Shown: piece by piece, positions 7,471 to 10,227 of the stretch
How the letters are laid out: each line of letters opens with the position of its first letter
How positions within the stretch are numbered: the first letter of the stretch is position 1
The notes under the pieces: generated by a model
What the model was told of the DNA's origin: nothing
Seen by the model: only the letters and a program-made list of their open reading frames with translations
Databases searched by the model: none
Made by a program: the position numbers and the translations under genes
Origin: Parvularia atlantis
Lineage: Eukaryota > Opisthokonta > Rotosphaerida
DNA length: 10,227 bases
Reading direction: 5' to 3'
NCBI GenBank assembly: GCA_943704415.1
Contig: CALSCO010001118.1
Coordinates: 64,001 to 74,227, forward strand

Positions 7471-8590
7471 GAGCGTGTGCGCGAGCGTGCACTCGCGTGC
7501 GTTGACCGGGCGGCGCATTGTGCGTGCCGTCCCGGTCCGCACGGCGCCGGCTCAGCCGGTCGCGCAAAAACGGGTGCAACACCAAGTCCCGGCCTCGCGC
7601 CGGGGCGGGTCTCTTTGGCGAGCCCTGTGCGCCTCCGCCATACACAGAAGCTCTTGCGATGACGCCCACAGCACCCAAACCCGCGCTGACACGCACCCCC
7701 CGTCCCAGGTCCGCCTCAACGCCGAGATCAAGGCGCTCAAGAAGGCCATCCGGCAGGCCACGTCGATCATGCAGATGGACGAGCTCAAGTGCCGCAAGCG
7801 CGTGCTGAGGCGGTGCGTGTGTGGCGCGCCGGCGTGGGGAGCACCGCGCTGACAGCTACCCAGACTCGGGTACACAGCGGCGTCGGACGTGATCGAGATG
7901 AAGGGGCGTGTCGCCTGCGAGGTGCGCCTGCGCTCGGCCCGCGCGCGACGGGCTCGGCACTGAGCGGCTGGCGTGGCGCAGATCTCCACGGGCGATGAGC
8001 TGCTGCTGACCGAGATGATTTTCAACGGCGCTTTCAACGACCTGGTGCGCCGCCGTGCCGGCCGTCGTGTATCGGCTGAAGCGTTGTGCGCACAGGCCGT
8101 CGAGCAGGCTGTTGCGCTGCTCTCGTGCTTTGTGTTTGACGAGCGCAGCGACGAGCAGCCGCGGCTGCGCGACGAGCTGGCCGGCCCGCTGCGCATGATG
8201 CAGGAGTCGGCGCGCCGCATCGCGCGCGTGTCGCAAGAGTCCAAGCTCGTCGTCGACGAGGAGCAGTACGTCGCGTCGTTCCGGTCCGAGATGATGGACG
8301 TGGTCTACCAGTGGTGCAAGGGCGCCAAGTTTGCGCACATCATCGGCATGACCGACATCTTCGAGGGCAGCATCATCCGGTGCATCAAGCGCCTGGAGGA
8401 GCTCCTGCGGCAGATGTGCGCTGCGGCCAAGGCGATTGGCAACACCGAGCTCGAGAACAAGTTTGCCGAGGGTGCGCTAACGCGGCGTCGTCGTGCGCTC
8501 GCCCTGCGCTGACACGCGTGCGCGCGCGCACGCCCAGGCATCACGCTCATCAAGCGCGACATCATCTTTGCCGCCAGCCTTTACCTGTGA
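3557..8590 (+). CDS. MTR4: MTR4 DExH-box RNA helicase, nuclear exosome cofactor, 25 exons
   Basis: It unwinds and feeds RNA to the nuclear exosome (TRAMP complex), acting in 5.8S rRNA and snoRNA trimming and RNA decay. Exons: 3557-3834, 3894-4020, 4074-4207, 4265-4325, 4381-4494, 4540-4630, 4688-4812, 4870-5004, 5061-5159, 5218-5331, 5385-5480, 5535-5729, 5794-5919, 5967-6117, 6170-6324, 6379-6471, 6524-6655, 6722-6832, 6890-6982, 7042-7131, 7709-7812, 7864-7921, 7982-8044, 8096-8471 and 8538-8590, giving 1057 residues (family about 1040-1075). Motifs: AHTSAGKT (169-176), DEIH (260-263), SAT (291-293), [12 protein letters not shown] (531-542), the arch/KOW entry [11 protein letters not shown] after about 667, and an intact C-terminus ending AASLYL. 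The N-terminus is disordered, with D7 and Q5 runs and a KKRARV nuclear signal (68-73). Intron 3 is read with an unusual GTTTGT donor because this alone gives the conserved AEYAIAL. Intron 20 is oversized. Confidence 0.97.
3680..3718 (+). repeat. MTR4: Coding trinucleotide repeats (GAC)7 and (CAG)5
   Basis: Seven GAC codons (3680-3700), one GAG and five CAG codons (3704-3718) encode D42-D48, E49 and Q50-Q54 in the disordered acidic N-terminus of MTR4, followed by alternating GAG/AAG codons. Pure codon runs of this type change length easily between strains. Confidence 0.95.
7132..7708 (+). other. MTR4: Oversized intron 20 of MTR4 (577 nt)
   Basis: The flanking exons join EGK to [14 protein letters not shown] with no missing family sequence, so the whole stretch is intronic; the other 23 introns of the gene are 45-66 nt. 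It starts GTGCGGCC and ends with CTGAC (7686-7690) and CCCAG. Inside are a G-rich stretch near the donor (7150-7190), a perfect palindrome CGCGCATGCGCG (7374-7385), the (AC)39 tract, and three stem-loops: CGCGAG/CTCGCG (7480-7497), CCGGCT/AGCCGG with a 1-nt centre (7547-7559) and CCCGGC/GCCGGG (7588-7604). I see no open frame with family homology, and no convincing tRNA or box C/D snoRNA, although a structured intronic RNA cannot be excluded. Confidence 0.85.
7392..7469 (+). repeat. Pure (AC)39 dinucleotide microsatellite
   Basis: Seventy-eight uninterrupted bases alternate A and C, giving CA repeats in the MTR4 pre-mRNA and TG repeats on the other strand. Alternating purine-pyrimidine DNA of this length readily forms Z-DNA. 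The absence of interruptions suggests recent expansion. It lies in the only large intron. Confidence 0.98.
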
Positions 8591-8643
8591 ACGCGCGAGC
8601 GTGAGGCGCCTGTACATACGGTAGCCGTTATGATTTGAATGAC
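8591..8643. promoter_or_regulatory. 53-bp spacer between MTR4 and the next gene
   Basis: The MTR4 stop and the next ATG, on the same strand, are 53 bp apart. The spacer must hold the 3' end of MTR4 and the promoter of the small downstream gene. It is AT-richer than its surroundings (GTACATACGG, GTTATGATTTGAATGACATG) and contains ACGGTAGCCGT, an inverted repeat with a 3-nt centre. No AATAAA is seen. Confidence 0.45.
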
Positions 8644-8969
8644 ATGTCAGAGGCCCAAAGGCTCGCCGCATTGCGCGCGCGAATCGGTGCGGTTGTCGGC
8701 GCACTGCACGGGCGTCGCGCTCACCGCCGCCGTCTCGCGCAGACGCCGCCAACGCGCGCATCGACGCGAGCGGCGCCAAGCTGGCTCAGCTGCTGGCGGT
8801 GCAGAAGGCCGTGAACGAGGTGCGCACACTGCCAACCGCAACTCGCCGATGCACCTGACGCGGCGCGCGCACAAAGACAATCGAGCCGTTCCGCATCGCG
8901 TTCAGCATGGGCGAGCGCGTGGCGTTCGACGTCGCGCAGGGCGACAGCGGGCGCGGCGGGGCATTGTGA
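8644..8969 (+). CDS. Small coiled-coil-like protein of unknown function, 3 exons
   Basis: Exons 8644-8686, 8743-8819 and 8877-8969 encode about 70 residues starting MSEAQRLAALRARI and ending in TGA. The introns are typical for the window: 56 nt (GTGCGG...CGCAG, CTCAC branch-like site) and 57 nt (GTGCGC...AAAG, CTGAC branch-like site). Residues 5-40 are rich in A, L, K, R and Q with heptad-like hydrophobic spacing, suggesting an amphipathic helix or coiled coil. The C-terminal part reads TIEPFRIAFSMGERVAFDV. The second acceptor is AAAG rather than CAG; the alternative ATCGAG would delete three residues (TIE) in frame. Wobble positions are almost all G or C in the chosen frames. I do not recognise the family. 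Fungal kinetochore, prefoldin-like and BLOC-type subunits have this size and look, but no motif decides. Confidence 0.6.
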
Positions 8970-10012
8970 AGCGGCACGGTACACAAGCATATGGATATCA
9001 CTAGCTCCGTTGCGCTGCGGGGCGGGGACACGCTCAGCCCTGCGGGTGCTGCCACGCGCGCGTGCACGGAGGAGAGGGAAGGGAAGGAGGGGCAGATCTC
9101 GCGCGCGTTTGACTCATCGATCTCGGATGCACGGCCTTGTGAGCAGTGGGCCGCGCGGGCGGCGCCTCCGCGGCACCCCCGTGCGACACAACCGAGCCGC
9201 ACCACCGCGCGGCGCCCGCCGCTTCATCCGGCCCCGGCACGGCCCGCCACCGCGAGCCGCTCGACCGCGCACCGCTCGCATCCGTCGGGGCACCGCCGCG
9301 CGACGCGCCTCGCACCGCCCCGCCCCCACCGGCGCAGCATCCGCAGGCGGCGACGGCCGGGGCAGCCCCCGCCACGGCGCCGGCATCTGGCAGACGGCCC
9401 CCGTCGCAGCCGCGCCCTCCCGTCCACGCCGCTGCCGTCCGCGCCGCACGCCCGCCGCCGACGCCGCGCGCCGAGGCGGCAGGCGGCGCACCCGGCACGG
9501 CAAGCACTGCCGCACCGAGCACACCGGCCGCGCCCGCGACGCGCGACGACGGACAGCAGGGACGCGCAGCGGGGCGCGGCGACGTCGTGGGGGGACGGCG
9601 CGCTTGCAGGAGCCCGCTCGAATTGCACAGCGCGCGCGAGCGGGAGGGAACAACCGCCGGCCCTCGTCGCCCGCACCGCGCCGGGCGGGGGGAGCGGCCG
9701 GCCGACGACGCCGCGCAGACGGGCCCCCGGCACGGCTGAACGGCGCCACGGGACCGATCGACAGTCGCGGCGAGCAAGACACGCGCCGGCGCAGCGGCGA
9801 CTGAGCGGGACGGCTCGCGCGGCAGGGGCGGCACGGGTGCGCACGTGTGCATGGGCCGCCGCGGCGCGCCGCCCGTCGTGCGCGGCCTCCGAGGCGGACT
9901 TAAGGTATTTGCGCGCTTGGAGGGAAGGGGGCGAGCGCGAGCGGCAGGGCAAGGAGAGGCGCACCTCGTGGCGGTCGAGGGTCGAGTGTGTCACGGTAAA
10001 TTAATCATGCCG
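8970..10012. other. GC-rich stretch of about 1 kb with no supported gene
   Basis: Long frames are open on both strands here, but only because stop codons are rare in such GC-rich DNA. Counting A/T by codon phase over 9241-9540 gives 15, 19 and 14, with no depleted wobble position, unlike the real exons of this window. That 300-nt part has only 48 A/T bases, so it is 84% GC. I saw no CTGAC and no repeated donor/branch/acceptor spacing. The translations are low-complexity Pro/Ala/Arg/Gly. Both ends carry purine-rich runs and AT-richer patches (around 8975-9005 and 9900-9912). It may be a regulatory or subtelomere-like spacer, or 5' sequence of an unseen gene. Confidence 0.6.
9068..9092 (+). repeat. 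25-nt homopurine tract
   Basis: An uninterrupted run of A and G with several GGG groups lies at the left edge of the GC-rich block; a similar GGAGGGAAGGGGG run occurs at 9919-9931 near its right edge. Such tracts can form triplex or G-quadruplex structures. No function is implied by the sequence alone. Confidence 0.7.
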
Positions 10013-10047
10013 GGTGCCACAACTGCAGGCTCACGCCTCTTGCAAAA

Positions 10048-10225
10048 GTGCCTTTTTAAACCTGAACTGAACTCCTTGTGTCACTGTGGAGCCGAGTCGT
10101 CCTTGGTGGCACCTTTCTCCGGGCCCGAGGCAGCCTCAGGGGGTTCCCCCCGCATCACGAGCAGTGCTCGTGGTTCTTGAGATAAGCCAGGCCTGTTCCT
10201 GTTCAAACCAGACGCGATGTCCTTG
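10048..10225. repeat. Two copies of a diverged 31-nt direct repeat, 147 nt apart
   Basis: Copy 1 (10048-10078) and copy 2 (10195-10225) match at 22 of 31 positions without gaps, sharing the cores AAACC and TCCTTG. The offset of 147 nt is a whole number of codons. On the minus strand the copies would encode related stretches containing SGLK/NR. The flanks do not align clearly, so this is either an old tandem repeat cut by the window or coincidence. Confidence 0.35.
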
Positions 10226-10227
10226 AT
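10081..10227 (-). CDS. Possible C-terminal end of an unidentified minus-strand gene, partial
   Basis: The minus frame is open from the window edge for 48 codons, starting IKDIASGLNRNRPGLSQEP and ending in TGA at 10083-10081. Downstream on the minus strand is an AT-richer stretch (GGTTTAAAAAGG, GATTAATTTACC) that could be a 3' UTR. About a third of its codons end in A or T, unlike every other gene here, so it is either not coding, a gene of different origin, or an assembly join. A plus-strand frame from 10009 (MPGATTAGS) to 10180 is a competing reading. No family is recognised. Confidence 0.25.
   Translation of the reverse strand: MKDIASGLNRNRPGLSQEPRALLVMRGEPPEAASGPEKGATKDDSAPQ
10127..10172. 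other. Cluster of three short perfect inverted repeats
   Basis: Within 46 bp lie GAGGC-A-GCCTC (10127-10137), GGGGG-TT-CCCCC (10139-10150) and CACGAGCA-G-TGCTCGTG (10156-10172). The loops are only 1-2 nt, so they suit DNA cruciforms or palindromic protein sites better than RNA hairpins. A fourth, wider pair, GGTGCCAC (10013-10020) and GTGGCACC (10106-10113), lies just upstream. Confidence 0.5.

Noticed and set aside
7645-7690. Possible box C/D snoRNA in intron 20 (CGATGA then CTGA)
   Set aside because: The boxes are only about 25 nt apart, the C box is imperfect, and the CTGA belongs to the CTGAC branch-like site.
6437-7696. A 419-codon open frame on the minus strand across MTR4 exons and intron 20
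   Set aside because: It is antisense to well-conserved MTR4 exons, includes a long CV repeat made by the microsatellite, and shows no family similarity; GC-rich DNA simply lacks stops.
8991-10004. Long frames of 200-340 codons on both strands in the GC-rich block
   Set aside because: Several overlapping frames are equally open, the products are low-complexity Pro/Ala/Arg, and A/T bases show no codon periodicity over the 300 nt counted.
10195-10215. A tRNA-like T-loop, GTTCAAACC
   Set aside because: Only three stem pairs form and no acceptor, D-arm or anticodon stem can be built around it.

Overview
The window looks like nuclear DNA of a very compact, GC-rich, intron-dense eukaryote, most likely a fungus and perhaps a basidiomycete. 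The reasons are tiny spliceosomal introns (mostly 45-73 nt) with CTGAC/CTCAC-like branch points shortly before CAG, wobble positions that are almost all G or C, gaps between genes of only 24-53 bp, and a YAR1-like ankyrin gene typical of fungi. The lineage is inference; the splicing and gene structure were read directly by matching exons to conserved protein families.

Layout. Positions 11-106 (minus) hold the probable first exon of a gene leaving the window. 156-867 (minus) is a YAR1-like ankyrin-repeat protein in four exons. Only 24 bp separate its start codon from that of the divergent gene at 892-2770 (plus), the ribosome-associated P-loop ATPase OLA1/YchF in 12 exons. It converges, across 51 bp, on 2822-3513 (minus), an RNase P protein subunit of the Rpr2/Rpp21 family in four exons. 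43 bp beyond that gene's start the divergent MTR4 gene begins: a DExH RNA helicase of the nuclear exosome, 25 exons, 3557-8590 (plus). Its intron 20 is ten times longer than the others and carries a pure (AC)39 microsatellite. A 70-residue coiled-coil-like protein follows at 8644-8969 (plus) and was not recognised. From 8970 to about 10012 lies a GC-rich block (84% GC in the part counted) with no consistent reading frame. From about 10013 the composition changes abruptly (about 57% GC) and there may be the 3' end of a minus-strand gene.

The four recognised genes all serve ribosomes or non-coding RNA: YAR1 (chaperone of ribosomal protein uS3), OLA1 (ribosome-binding ATPase), RPR2 (tRNA 5' processing) and MTR4 (pre-rRNA trimming and nuclear RNA surveillance). 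They form two divergent pairs, each with a short spacer containing a perfect palindrome (CCACGTGG and CACGGCCGTG), which suggests co-expression from tiny bidirectional promoters. No mobile element, CRISPR array, tRNA or rRNA gene was found.
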